The translations under genes were made by a program, and so were the position numbers. From the NCBI GenBank assembly GCA_036785705.1, contig JAWUZG010001085.1, positions 1-64,000 on the forward strand: DNA of 64,000 bases, read 5' to 3'. This DNA comes from Acanthornis magna (lineage: Eukaryota > Chordata > Aves > Passeriformes > Acanthizidae). Positions 1 to 11,837 of the stretch are shown piece by piece (position 1 is the stretch's first letter; the number at the start of each line of letters is the position of its first letter). Under the pieces are notes generated by a model. It saw only the letters and a list, made by a program, of their open reading frames with translations. It ran no database searches and was not told the origin of the DNA.

Positions 1-24
1 AATAGACCAGGGGGGCGCTTCCCG
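1..24 (+). repeat. End of a preceding unit, or array edge
   Basis: Bases 10-24 match the end of the unit. The first eight bases (AATAGACC) differ at three positions from the GAAAGCCC found before all other 19 markers. This could be the array boundary, a contig-end error, or an unusual copy; the stretch is too short to decide. Confidence 0.5.
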
Positions 25-1896
25 ATGGAGGGAAGCAGGAGCCCGAGCACTGCCAGGGTGGCAGCACAAAGGCTGGCCCTGCTCAATCGCCTGCCGGCGA
101 CCCCCGCACCTGCCGCCCCCGTGGCCTGCCCGAGCCCTCCCTCGGCACACCGCCTCCCCCGAGCGTCCCGCAGGGGCGGCGGCGCCCGTGCGCAGCCCCA
201 AAAAGGCTGCATTTCCGGGCGCTGAGCGCTCCCGGCAGGCGGCCACTGGAAAGAGACTTTGCATGGCCGCCACTTCTCGGCCCCACGCCGAGCCCGCCCT
301 GCTGCCCGCTGCCGGTTCCGCGGCCCCGCTCCCGGGGTGCCCGTGTCCTCCAAGCGCCCTTTGCGTTTTTAGCTTGGCCCCTGCTGGCCGCCGTAGGCCG
401 CTGCTGCCGGCGGCAGCAGCGCCGGCTGGCGGCCACACCTCTGTAGCCACGGCAACAACCCTCGCTCCGCTCCGCGCCCGGCCGGGCCGAGCCGAGCTTA
501 GCTGAACCGAGCCGAGCTTAGCTGGCGTCGGGGTCCCCTCCCCACCTCGGCCTCGTCCGCTTTGGCGGCTGCCAGGCAGCGGGGACAAGGACGGGCGGGG
601 GGGCGGCTTTCCACAAAGCCGGGACAGCAGCAGCTCTTGGGAGTCCCCCCCCTCCTCCTACTCCTCCTCCTGCGCGAGGGAGTTTTGGGAGGCACGGGGG
701 GAGAGCGGCAGGGGCGGGGCAGGGAGAGCACCCCAAAGTGCCCCAAAGCTTGTCCGCAGCTGGGGGAGGAGGTGGGGGAAGGTGGAATCGGGACACAGCA
801 TGTCCCAGCAGCAGCTAGGTGCCCAGGCAGGGCCGGCACTGCGGCCAAGTGAAACAAAGGTTCCGACCAAATTTGCCCCGCCCTGATGCCACAAGAAGCC
901 CGGAGATGGGCTGGGGGCAGGCAAAGGGGCTGGCTCAGCCTTGATTTTTTCCCCTGTGTGCCACGAGAGAGCACAAAATGCACCTGCATGCCGTGTGCGG
1001 AGGGGGCTGTCCTGGAGCAGAGCCATTTCCCCTGGCAAGCCGTGAGCCCCTGGCCAGCCACGGGTAGCGGGGCAGGGTCCTGCCAGCACCTCTGCAAGGC
1101 AGGAGAGACGAGCCCACCTGGAGCAGGTTGCTGCTAGCACCAATGATTCCATGGGCTTCCACAAGGCTCTCCCGGCTTGTCAAAGGCGCCCCAGTGTCCC
1201 TCTGTTGCCTTTTTCAGCCTAGAAGTGAAAGTCCATTCTGGATGAAAGTTCCATGCGGATTTGGAGGCCAAATCTGAGTCGGGGTTAGCAGCTGTGCAGA
1301 TAACAGGCACGGAGAAGGGAACCGTTGAAATGGCCCCATCTTGATTTGTATCCGCTTTTGTCTTCTAGCTGTTTCAGAAGCACAGGTGTTCTTCACTCTG
1401 GAGCAGTGAATTGCGGGTCCTCTGGCCGTAACCTCGCCTTCAGTGAGGGTCATCGGGACTTGGAACGGTGCTCTGGACTTGGTTGGTAAAGTGCCTGTTT
1501 TTCCACGGAGCACAGCTTCAGTCTCCAGGCAGGAAGAGGTGGGCAGGTGCGTGTGGAGAAGGTGACGAATGTGCAGAGTTTCGGCAAAGTGGAACTTCCA
1601 AGCTGTTCGATACCTTGGCAAGGTAAGCTGCTTTCTCATCTCGCCATTTTTCTTGCCCGAGACTTCGCTTGCTATGGCCTGCCACGCAATATTTCCTAAA
1701 TATTTCCTCCTGTTGTCTCTCTCCGCCTGGGTTGTACGCGGACTCTCTGGAAGGCTTGAGGCCAGGCCTGAACCTATGTCTTGGATGTTTTTGACCACTT
1801 GGAGTCCTCTGTGTTTTGAGGCTTCCATTGACACGTTCAGCCTTAGCACCTTCCTTTCTTTCTCTCTTTCTCTTTTTCTTTCTCACTTTCTTTCTT

Positions 1897-1929
<33 letters not shown>

Positions 1930-3384
1930 TTTTTCTTTCATTCTTTTCCCTTTCTTTCTTGCTTTCTTTATCTCTCTCTTTCTCTCTATCTTTCCCTCTC
2001 TTTCTTTCTTTCTTTCCCTCATTCTCTCTTTCTCTCTTTCAATCTTATCACTCTCTTAATCTCTCTTTCTATCTTTCTCTCCTTTTTTCTTTCCCTCTTT
2101 CTCTCTTTCTCTCTCTCTCTCTCTTTCTTTCTCTCTTCCCCTCTTTCTTTCTTTCTAATTCCTCTCTTTCTCTCTATCTTTCTCTCTTTCTCTACTTCTT
2201 TCTCTCTTTCTCTCTATCCTTCTCCCTTTCTTTCTTTCTTTCTTTCTCTCTTTCATTCTTTCTTTTTCTTTCTCCTTCCTTCCTTCCTTCCTTCCTTCCT
2301 TCCTTCCTTCCTTCCTTCCTTCCTTCCTTCCTTCCTTCCTTCCTTCCGCACCCTTCCTTCCGCACCCTTCCTTCCGCACCCTTCCTTCCGCACCCTTCCT
2401 TCCTTCCTTCCGCACCCTTCCTTCCTTTCGCACCTATCCTTCCTTCCTTCCTTCCTTCCTTCCTCTCTTTCTTTCTCTCTTTCTTTTCCTCTCTTGTTTT
2501 CTGCCGTCTCCACACTTCCCTGAGGCGCCGTGGTGCCACAGGGGAGCCTGGCTTCCAAGGACATTCCACGGCGTCAACACAGCCAGCGTCTCCAGGGTGC
2601 CTGCCTGTGACACGGTGACAACACCGCCGTGTCACAATGGCCCCTGGCTTGGGCAAGCCCCAGGGTGCCAGTTGGCCCTTGGCTGCGGGAGCAGCTGGCG
2701 GGCTGGCTGGGAGCTCCTGCCTGGCCAGCGGCAGGGGGAGCAGCGGCAGGGGCAGGGCGCACACAGTGTTGTGGCCCCTTCCTCGTGTGCCCACGAGGCC
2801 CGAGGCTGGCCCTGCCGCAGGCCTGGTGGCACGCAAGGCCTGCTGCTGTGAGGCCTTGGCTGTGCAGGTGACAGCGGTGTCCTGGCGTGGAGCATGGCTG
2901 CTCCAGGCTGGGGGGGTGGGGAGTGGGGGCCACCTGGGCTGGGGAAAGCGGCAGGGATGATCCCTTGGCCTGCGCACTGTGCTGCAGCTGCCCGTGCCGC
3001 GGGAGACCGAGGCCCTGTGCGAGCGAGCGAGCGAAGGCAGGCAGCCCTCTCCAGCAGACAGCCAGGGCCCTGCCGCCCCCCCAGCTCCCTGCAAAGGCCA
3101 GCTTGGGCAGCTTGGAGGCCAAAAGGCCAGTGGCAGGCAGTCTGCCGCTCCGCCTTGTGTCTAGAGGTGAGGCAGAAATGTGCCATTTGGAGGGGGTGGG
3201 TGCCCCTTTCCTGCAGTCACAACCACCCCGGGAGCACAGCCGGAGTTGGGCGGGGCAGGGGGGGAGGGAAAGCTGGGGGGTGGGAAGGAGCAGGTTGTGC
3301 AGCAAAGCCCCGCCCCCGCCAAGAGGGCAGAATCATTGCAAGTCGCCCCTGGAGGCACTTGAAAGCCCAGGGGGGCGCTTCCCG
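25..3384 (+). repeat. Unit 1 (3,360 bp)
   Basis: X-box at 443-456, exon-like segment 1369-1622 (254 nt). It carries rare variants: CACACCTCT instead of CATGCCTCT before the X-box, CAACAACC after it, GAGAAGGG at about 1312 (shared with units 2, 12 and 13), GAGGAGGTGG at about 768 (shared with 2 and 12) and TTGTGCAGC near 3296 (shared only with unit 11). Its pyrimidine tract has five GCACCC interruptions, like that of unit 11. Confidence 0.97.
1849..2500 (+). repeat. Polypyrimidine tract of unit 1 (652 bp)
   Basis: Irregular CTTT/CTCT to about 2272, then (CCTT)n. Five GCACCC words and one TTTCGCACCTATCC word interrupt the CCTT block. Confidence 0.97.
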
Positions 3385-5252
3385 ATGGAGGGAAGCAGGA
3401 GCCCGAGCACTGCCAGGGTGGCAGCACAAAGGCTGGCCCTGCTCAATCGCCTGCCGGCGACCCCCGCACCTGCCGCCCCCGTGGCCTGCCCGAGCCCTCC
3501 CTCGGCGCACCGCCTCCCCCGAGCGTCCCGCAGGGGCGGCGGCGCCCGTGCGCAGCCCCAAAAAGGCTGCATTTCCGGGCGCTGAGCGCTCCCGGCAGGC
3601 GGCCACTGGAAAGGGACTTTGCATGGCCGCCACTTCTCGGCCCCGCGCCGAGCCCGCCCCGCTGCTGCTGCCGGTTCCGCGGCCCCGCTCCCGGGGTGCC
3701 CGTGTCCTCCAAGCGCCCTTTGCGTTTTTAGCTTGGCCCCTGCTGGCCGCCGTAGGCCACTGCTGCCGGCGGCAGCAGCGCCGGCCGGCGGCCATGCCTC
3801 TGTAGCCACGGCAACACCCTCGCTCCGCTCCGCGCCCGGCCGGGCCGAGCCGAGCTTAGCTGAACCGAGCCGAGCTTAGCTGGCGTCGGGGTCCCCTCCC
3901 CACCTCGGCCTCGTCCGCTTTGGCGGCTGCCAGGCAGCGGGGACAAGGACGGGCGGGGGGCGGCTTTCCACAAAGCCGGGACAGCAGCAGCTCTTGGGAG
4001 TCCCCCCCTCCTCCTACTCCTCCTCCTGCGCGAGGGAGTTTTGGGAGGCACGGGGGAGAGCGGCAGGGGCGGGGCAGGGAGGAGCACCCCAAAGTGCCCC
4101 AAAGCTTGTCCGCAGCTGGGGGAGGAGGTGGGGGAAGGTGGAATCGGGACACAGCATGTCCCAGCAGCAGCTAGGTGCCCAGGCAGGGCCAGCACTGCGG
4201 CCAAGTGAAACAAAGGTTCCGACCAAATTTGCCCCGCCCTGATGCCACAAGAAGCCCGGAGATGGGCTGGGGGCAGGCAAAGGGGCTGGCTCAGCCTTGA
4301 TTTTTTCCCCTGTGTGCCACGAGAGAGCACAAAATGCACCTGCATGCCGTGTGCGGAGGGGGCTGTCCTGGAGCAGAGCCATTTCCCCTGGCAAGCCGTG
4401 AGCCCCTGGCCAGCCACGGGTAGCGGGGCAGGGTCCTGCCAGCACCTCTGCAAGGCAGGAGAGACGAGCCCACCTGGAGCAGGTTGCTGCTAGCACCAAT
4501 GATTCCATGGGCTTCCACAAGGCTCTCCCGGCTTGTCAAAGGCGCCCCAGTGTCCCTCTGTTGCCTTTTTCAGCCTAGAAGTGAAAGTCCATTCTGGATG
4601 AAAGTTCCATGCGGATTTGGAGGCCAAATCTGAGTCGGGGTTAGCAGCTGTGCAGATAACAGGCACGGAGAAGGGAACCGTTGAAATGGCCCCATCTTGA
4701 TTTGTATCCGCTTTTGTCTTCTAGCTGTTTCAGAAGCACAGGTGTTCTTCACTCTGGAGCAGTGAATTGCGGGTCCTCTGGCCGTAACCTCGCCTTCAGT
4801 GAGGGTCATCGGGACTTGGAACGGTGCTCTGGACTTGGTTGGTAAAGTGCCTGTTTTTCCACGGAGCACAGCTTCAGTCTCCAGGCAGGAAGAGGTGGGC
4901 AGGTGCGTGTGGAGAAGGTGACGAATGTGCAGAGTTTCGGCAAAGTGGAACTTCCAAGCTGTTCGATACCTTGGCAAGGTAAGCTGCTTTCTCATCTCGC
5001 CATTTTTCTTGCCCGAGACTTCGCTTGCTATGGCCTGCCACGCAATATTTCCTAAATATTTCCTCCTGTTGTCTCTCTCCGCCTGGGTTGTACGCGGACT
5101 CTCTGGAAGGCTTGAGGCCAGGCCTGAACCTATGTCTTGGATGTTTTTGACCACTTGGAGTCCTCTGTGTTTTGAGGCTTCCATTGACACGTTCAGCCTT
5201 AGCACCTTCCTTTCTTTCTCTCTTTCTCTTTTTCTTTCTCACTTTCTTTCTT

Positions 5253-5285
<33 letters not shown>

Positions 5286-6662
5286 TTTTTCTTTCATTCT
5301 TTTCCCTTTCTTTCTTGCTTTCTTTATCTCTCTCTTTCTCTCTATCTTTCCCTCTCTTTCTTTCTTCTTTCCCTCATTCTCTCTTTCTCTCTTTCAATCT
5401 TTATCACTCTCTTAATCTCTCTTTCTATCTTTCTCTCCTTTTTCTTTCCCTCTTTCTCTCTTTCTCTCTCTCTCTCTTTCTTTCTCTCTTCCCCTCTTTC
5501 TTTCTTTCTAATTCCTCTCTTTCTCTCTATCTTTCTCTCTTTCTCTACTTCTTTCTCTCTTTCTCTCTATCCTTCTCCCTTTCTTTCTTTCTTTCTCTCT
5601 TTCATTCTTTCTTTTTCTTTCTCCTTCCTTCCTTCCTTCCTTCCTTCCTTCCTTCCTTCCTTCCTTCCTTCCTTCCTTCCTTCCTTCCGCACCCTTCCTT
5701 CCTTTCGCACCTATCCTTCCTTCCTTCCTTCCTTCCTTCCTCTCTTTCTTTCTCTCTTTCTTTTCCTCTCTTGTTTTCTGCCGTCTCCACACTTCCCTGA
5801 GGCGCCGTGGTGCCACAGGGGAGCCTGGCTTCCAAGGACATTCCACGGCGTCAACACAGCCAGCGTCTCCAGGGTGCCTGCCTGTGACACGGTGACAACA
5901 CCGCCGTGTCACAATGGCCCCTGGCTTGGGCAAGCCCCAGGGTGCCAGTTGGCCCTTGGCTGCGGGAGCGGCTGGCGGGCTGGCTGGGAGCTCCTGCCTG
6001 GCCAGCGGCAGGGGGAGCAGCGGCAGGGGCAGGGCGCACACAGTGTTGTGGCCCCTTCCTCGTGTGCCCACGAGGCCCGAGGCTGGCCCTGCCGCAGGCC
6101 TGGTGGCACGCAAGGCCTGCTGCTGTGAGGCCTTGGCTGTGCAGGTGACAGCGGTGTCCTGGCGTGGAGCATGGCTGCTCCAGGCTGGGGGGGGTGGGGA
6201 GTGGGGGCCACCTGGGCTGGGAAAGCGGCAGGGATGATCCCTTGGCCTGCGCACTGTGCTGCAGCTGCCCGTGCCGCGGGAGACCGAGGCCCTGTGCGAG
6301 CGAGCGAGCGAAGGCAGGCAGCCCTCTCCAGCAGACAGCCAGGGCCCTGCCGCCCCCCCAGCTCCCTGCAAAGGCCAGCTTGGGCAGCTTGGAGGCCAAA
6401 AGGCCAGTGGCAGGCAGTCTGCCGCTCCGCCTTGTGTCTAGAGGTGAGGCAGAAATGTGCCATTTGGAGGGGGTGGGTGCCCCTTTCCTGCAGTCACAAC
6501 CACCCCGGGAGCACAGCCGGAGTTGGGCGGGGCAGGGGGGGAGGGAAAGCTGGGGGGTGGGAAGGAGCAGGTTGCGCAGCAAAGCCCCGCCCCCGCCAAG
6601 AGGGCAGAATCATTGGCAAGTCGCCCCTGGAGGCGCTTGAAAGCCCAGGGGGGCGCTTCCCG
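3385..6662 (+). repeat. Unit 2 (3,278 bp)
   Basis: X-box at 3802-3815, exon-like segment 4725-4978 (254 nt). It shares with unit 12 the words CTGCTGCTGCCGG (about 3660), GAGGAGGTGG and GGGCCAGCACTG, and the GAGAAGGG variant. One extra G lengthens the G-run near 6185. Confidence 0.97.
5205..5777 (+). repeat. Polypyrimidine tract of unit 2 (573 bp)
   Basis: CTTT/CTCT then (CCTT)n from about 5623, with a single GCACCC word and the TTTCGCACCTATCC word. Confidence 0.97.
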
Positions 6663-8530
6663 ATGGAGGGAAGCAGGAGCCCGAGCACTGCCAGGGTGGC
6701 AGCACAAAGGCTGGCCCTGCTCAATCGCCTGCCGGCGACCCCCGCACCTGCCGCCCCCGTGGCCTGCCCGAGCCCTCCCTCGGCACACCGCCTCCCCCGA
6801 GCGTCCCGCAGGGGCGGCGGCGCCCGTGCGCAGCCCCAAAAAGGCTGCATTTTCCGGGCGCTGAGCGCTCCCGGCAGGCGGCCACTGGAAAGGGACTTTG
6901 CATGGCCGCCACTTCTCGGCCCCGCGCCGAGCCCGCCCCGCTGCCGCTGCCGGTTCCGCGGCCCCGCTCCGGGGTGCCCGTGTCCTCCAAGCGCCCTTTG
7001 CGTTTTTAGCTTGGCCCCTGCTGGCCGCCGTAGGCCACTGCTGCCGGCGGCAGCAGCGCCGGCCGGCGGCCATGCCTCTGTAGCCACGGCAACACCCTCG
7101 CTCCACTCCGCGCCCGGCCGGGCCGAGCCGAGCTTAGCTGAACCGAGCCGAGCTTAGCTGGCGTCGGGGTCCCCTCCCCACCTCGGCCTCGTCCGCTTTG
7201 GCGGCTGCCAGGCAGCGGGGACAAGGACGGGCGGGGGGCGGCTTTCCACAAAGCCGGGACAGCAGCAGCTCTTGGGAGTCCCCCCCTCCTCCTACTCCTC
7301 CTCCTGCGCGAGGGAGTTTTGGGAGGCACGGGGGAGAGCGGCAGGGGCGGGGCAGGGAGGAGCACCCCAAAGTGCCCCAAAGCTTGTCCGCAGCTGGGGG
7401 AGGTGGTGGGGGAAGGTGGAATCGGGACACAGCATGTCCCAGCAGCAGCTAGGTGCCCAGGCAGGGCCGGCACTGCGGCCAAGTGAAACAAAGGTTCCGA
7501 CCAAATTTGCCCCGCCCTGATGCCACAAGAAGCCCGGAGATGGGCTGGGGGCAGGCAAAGGGGCTGGCTCAGCCTTGATTTTTTCCCCTGTGTGCCACGA
7601 GAGAGCACAAAATGCACCTGCATGCCGTGTGCGGAGGGGGCTGTCCTGGAGCAGAGCCATTTCCCCTGGCAAGCCGTGAGCCCCTGGCCAGCCACGGGTA
7701 GCGGGGCAGGGTCCTGCCAGCACCTCTGCAAGGCAGGAGAGACGAGCCCACCTGGAGCAGGTTGCTGCTAGCACCAATGATTCCATGGGCTTCCACAAGG
7801 CTCTCCCGGCTTGTCAAAGGCGCCCCAGTGTCCCTCTGTTGCCTTTTTCAGCCTAGAAGTGAAAGTCCATTCTGGATGAAAGTTCCATGCGGATTTGGAG
7901 GCCAAATCTGAGTCGGGGTTAGCAGCTGTGCAGATAACAGGCACGGATAAGGGAACCGTTGAAATGGCCCCATCTTGATTTGTATCCGCTTTTGTCTTCT
8001 AGCTGTTTCAGAAGCACAGGTGTTCTTCACTCTGGAGCAGTGAATTGCGGGTCCTCTGGCCGTAACCTCGCCTTCAGTGAGGGTCATCGGGACTTGGAAC
8101 GGTGCTCTGGACTTGGTTGGTAAAGTGCCTGTTTTTCCACAGAGCACAGCTTCAGTCTCCAGGCAGGAAGAGGTGGGCAGGTGCGTGTGGAGAAGGTGAC
8201 GAATGTGCAGAGTTTCGGCAAAGTGGAACTTCCAAGCTGTTCGATACCTTGGCAAGGTAAGCTGCTTTCTCATCTCGCCATTTTTCTTGCCCGAGACTTC
8301 GCTTGCTATGGCCTGCCACGCAATATTTCCTAAATATTTCCTCCTGTTGTCTCTCTCCGCCTGGGTTGTACGCGGACTCTCTGGAAGGCTTGAGGCCAGG
8401 CCTGAACCTATGTCTTGGATGTTTTTGACCACTTGGAGTCCTCTGTGTTTTGAGGCTTCCATTGACACGTTCAGCCTTAGCACCTTCCTTTCTTTCTCTC
8501 TTTCTCTTTTTCTTTCTCACTTTCTTTCTT

Positions 8531-8563
<33 letters not shown>

Positions 8564-9947
8564 TTTTTCTTTCATTCTTTTCCCTTTCTTTCTTGCTTTC
8601 TTTATCTCTCTCTTTCTCTCTATCTTTCCCTCTCTTTCTTTCTTCTTTCCCTCATTCTCTCTTTCTCTCTTTCAATCTTTATCACTCTCTTAATCTCTCT
8701 TTCTATCTTTCTCTCCTTTTTTCTTTCCCTCTTTCTCTCTTTCTCTCTCTCTCTCTTTCTTTCTCTCTTCCCCTCTTTCTTTCTTTCTTAATTCCTCTCT
8801 TTCTCTCTATCTTTCTCTCTTTCTCTACTTCTTTCTTTCTCTCTTTCTCTCTATCCTTCTCCCTTTCTTTCTTTCTTTCTCTCTTTCATTCTTTCTTTTT
8901 CTTTCTCCTTCCTCCTTCCTTCCTTCCTTCCTTCCTTCCTTCCTTCCTCTCCTTCCTTCCTTCCTTCCTTCCTTCCGCACCCCCCTTCCTTCCTTTCGCA
9001 CCTATCCTTCCTTCCTTCCTTCCTTCCTCTCTTTCTTTCTCTCTTTCTTTCCTCTCTTGTTTTCTGCCGTCTCCACACTTCCCTGAGGCGCCGTGGTGCC
9101 ACAGGGGAGCCTGGCTTCCAAGGACATTCCACGGCGTCAACACAGCCAGCGTCTCCAGGGTGCCTGCCTGTGACACGGTGACAACACCGCCGTGTCACAA
9201 TGGCCCCTGGCTTGGGCAAGCCCCAGGGTGCCAGTTGGCCCTTGGCTGCGGGAGCAGCTGGCGGGCTGGCTGGGAGCTCCTGCCTGGCCAGCGGCAGGGG
9301 GAGCAGCGGCAGGGGCAGGGCGCACACAGTGTTGTGGCCCCTTCCTCGTGTGCCCACGAGGCCCGAGGCTGGCCCTGCCGCAGGCCTGGTGGCACGCAAG
9401 GCCCGCTGCTGTGAGGCCTTGGCTGTGCAGGTGACAGCGGTGTCCTGGCGTGGAGCATGGCTGCTCCAGGCTGGGGGGGTGGGGAGTGGGGGCCACCTGG
9501 GCTGGGAAAGCGGCAGGGATGATCCCTTGGCCTGCGCACTGTGCTGCAGCTGCCCGTGCCGCGGGAGACCGAGGCCCTGTGCGAGCGAGCGAGCGAAGGC
9601 AGGCAGCCCTCTCCAGCAGACAGCCAGGGCCCTGCCGCCCCCCCAGCTCCCTGCAAAGGCCAGCTTGGGCAGCTTGGAGGCCAAAAGGCCAGTGGCAGGC
9701 AGTCTGCCGCTCCGCCTTGTGTCTAGAGGTGAGGCAGAAATGTGCCATTTGGAGGGGGTGGGTGCCCCTTTCCTGCAGTCACAACCACCCCGGGAGCACA
9801 GCCGGAGTTGGGCGGGGCAGGGGGGGAGGGAAAGCTGGGGGGTGGGAAGGAGCAGGTTGCGCAGCAAAGCCCCGCCCCCGCCAAGAGGGCAGAATCATTG
9901 GCAAGTCGCCCCTGGAGGCGCTTGAAAGCCCAGGGGGGCGCTTCCCG
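6663..9947 (+). repeat. Unit 3 (3,285 bp)
   Basis: X-box at 7080-7093, exon-like segment 8003-8256 (254 nt). It has GGCACACCGCC (also in units 1 and 13), an extra T in CATTTTCCGG near 6849, and lost Cs in GCTCCGGGG near 6966. The CCTT block is interrupted by CTCTCC near 8947. Confidence 0.97.
8483..9063 (+). repeat. Polypyrimidine tract of unit 3 (581 bp)
   Basis: CTTT/CTCT then CCTT from about 8907, broken by CTCTCC and by an expanded GCACCCCCC word. Confidence 0.97.
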
Positions 9948-11804
9948 ATGGAGGGAAGCAGGAGCCCGAGCACTGCCAGGGTGGCAGCACAAAGGCTGGC
10001 CCTGCTCAATCGCCTGCCGGCGACCCCCGCACCCTGCCGCCCCCGTGGCCTGCCCGAGCCCTCCCTCGGCGCACCGCCTCCCCCCGAGCGTCCGCAGGGG
10101 CGGCGGCGCCCCGTGCGCAGCCCCAAAAAGGCTGCATTTCCGGGCGCTGAGCGCTCCCGGCAGGCGGCCACTGGAAAGGGACTTTGCATGGCCGCCACTT
10201 CTCGGCCCCGCGCCGAGCCCGCCCCCGCTGCCGCTGCCGGTTCCGCGGCCCCGCTCCGGGGTGCCCGTGTCCTCCAAGCGCCCTTTGCGTTTTTAGCTTG
10301 GCCCCTGCTGGCCGCCGTAGGCCACTGCTGCCGGCGGCAGCAGCGCCGGCCGGCGGCCATGCCTCTGTAGCCACGGCAACACCCTCGCTCCACTCCGCGC
10401 CCGGCCGGGCCGAGCCGAGCTTAGCTGAACCGAGCCGAGCTTAGCTGGCGTCGGGGTCCCCTCCCCACCTCGGCCTCGTCCGCTTTGGCGGCTGCCAGGC
10501 AGCGGGGACAAGGACGGGCGGGGGGCGGCTTTCCACAAAGCCGGGACAGCAGCAGCTCTTGGGAGTCCCCCCCTCCTCCTACTCCTCCTCCTGCGCGAGG
10601 GAGTTTTGGGAGGCACGGGGGAGAGCGGCAGGGGCGGGGCAGGGAGGAGCACCCCAAAGTGCCCCAAAGCTTGTCCGCAGCTGGGGGAGGTGGTGGGGGA
10701 AGGTGGAATCGGGACACAGCATGTCCCAGCAGCAGCTAGGTGCCCAGGCAGGGCCGGCACTGCGGCCAAGTGAAACAAAGGTTCCGACCAAATTTGCCCG
10801 CCCTGATGCACAAGAAGCCCGGAGATGGGCTGGGGGCAGGCAAAGGGGCTGGCTCAGCCTTGATTTTTTCCCTGTGTGCCACGAGAGAGCACAAAATGCA
10901 CCTGCATGCCGTGTGCGGAGGGGGCTGTCCTGGAGCAGAGCCATTTCCCCTGGCAAGCCGTGAGCCCCTGGCCAGCCACGGGTAGCGGGGCAGGGTCCTG
11001 CCAGCACCTCTGCAAGGCAGGAGAGACGAGCCCACCTGGAGCAGGTTGCTGCTAGCACCAATGATTCCATGGGCTTCCACAAGGCTCTCCCGGCTTGTCA
11101 AAGGCGCCCCAGTGTCCCTCTGTTGCCTTTTTCAGCCTAGAAGTGAAAGTCCATTCTGGATGAAAGTTCCATGCGGATTTGGAGGCCAAATCTGAGTCGG
11201 GGTTAGCAGCTGTGCAGATAACAGGCACGGATAAGGGAACCGTTGAAATGGCCCCATCTTGATTTGTATCCGCTTTTGTCTTCTAGCTGTTTCAGAAGCA
11301 CAGGTGTTCTTCACTCTGGAGCAGTGAATTGCGGGTCCTCTGGCCGTAACCTCGCCTTCAGTGAGGGTCATCGGGACTTGGAACGGTGCTCTGGACTTGG
11401 TTGGTAAAGTGCCTGTTTTTCACGGAGCACAGCTTCAGTCTCCAGGCAGGAAGAGGTGGGCAGGTGCGTGTGGAGAAGGTGACGAATGTGCAGAGTTTCG
11501 GCAAAGTGGAACTTCCAAGCTGTTCGATACCTTGGCAAGGTAAGCTGCTTTCTCATCTCGCCATTTTTCTTGCCCGAGACTTCGCTTGCTATGGCCTGCC
11601 ACGCAATATTTCCTAAATATTTCCTCCTGTTGTCTCTCTCCGCCTGGGTTGTACGCGGACTCTCTGGAAGGCTTGAGGCAGGCCTGAACCTATGTCTTGG
11701 ATGTTTTTGACCACTTGGAGTCCTCTGTGTTTTGAGGCTTCCATTGACACGTTCAGCCTTAGCACCTTCCTTTCTTTCTCTCTTTCTCTTTTTCTTTCTC
11801 ACTT

Positions 11805-11837
<33 letters not shown>

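Noticed and set aside
1214..1849. Minus-strand 211-codon frame starting MLRLNVSMEASKH, intact in many units
   Set aside because: It runs antisense through the exon-like segment and is broken in several units (4, 5, 9, 11, 12). No domain is recognisable. Integrity elsewhere is explained by the near identity of the copies.
1849..2500. Pyrimidine tract as the tail of a retroelement insertion
   Set aside because: There is no element body next to it, no target-site duplication visible, and it lies at the same position in every unit, so it is an intrinsic part of the repeat.
1569..2618. Plus-strand open frames rich in Ser, Phe, Leu and Pro
   Set aside because: Direct translation of (CCTT)n and CTTT/CTCT tracts, which contain no stop codon; length follows microsatellite length.
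2606..2636. Inverted repeat read as a transposon end or target site
   Set aside because: The arms are only 10 bp apart by 11 bases, there is no partner inverted repeat elsewhere in the unit and no transposase frame.
2637..2960. Plus-strand open frame starting MAPGLGKPQGASW, 241 codons in many units and up to 389 in others
   Set aside because: Its length changes with the number of Gs in G-runs (107, 241 or 389 codons), it has no recognisable domain, and its composition is that of translated GC-rich DNA. Units show no frame conservation.
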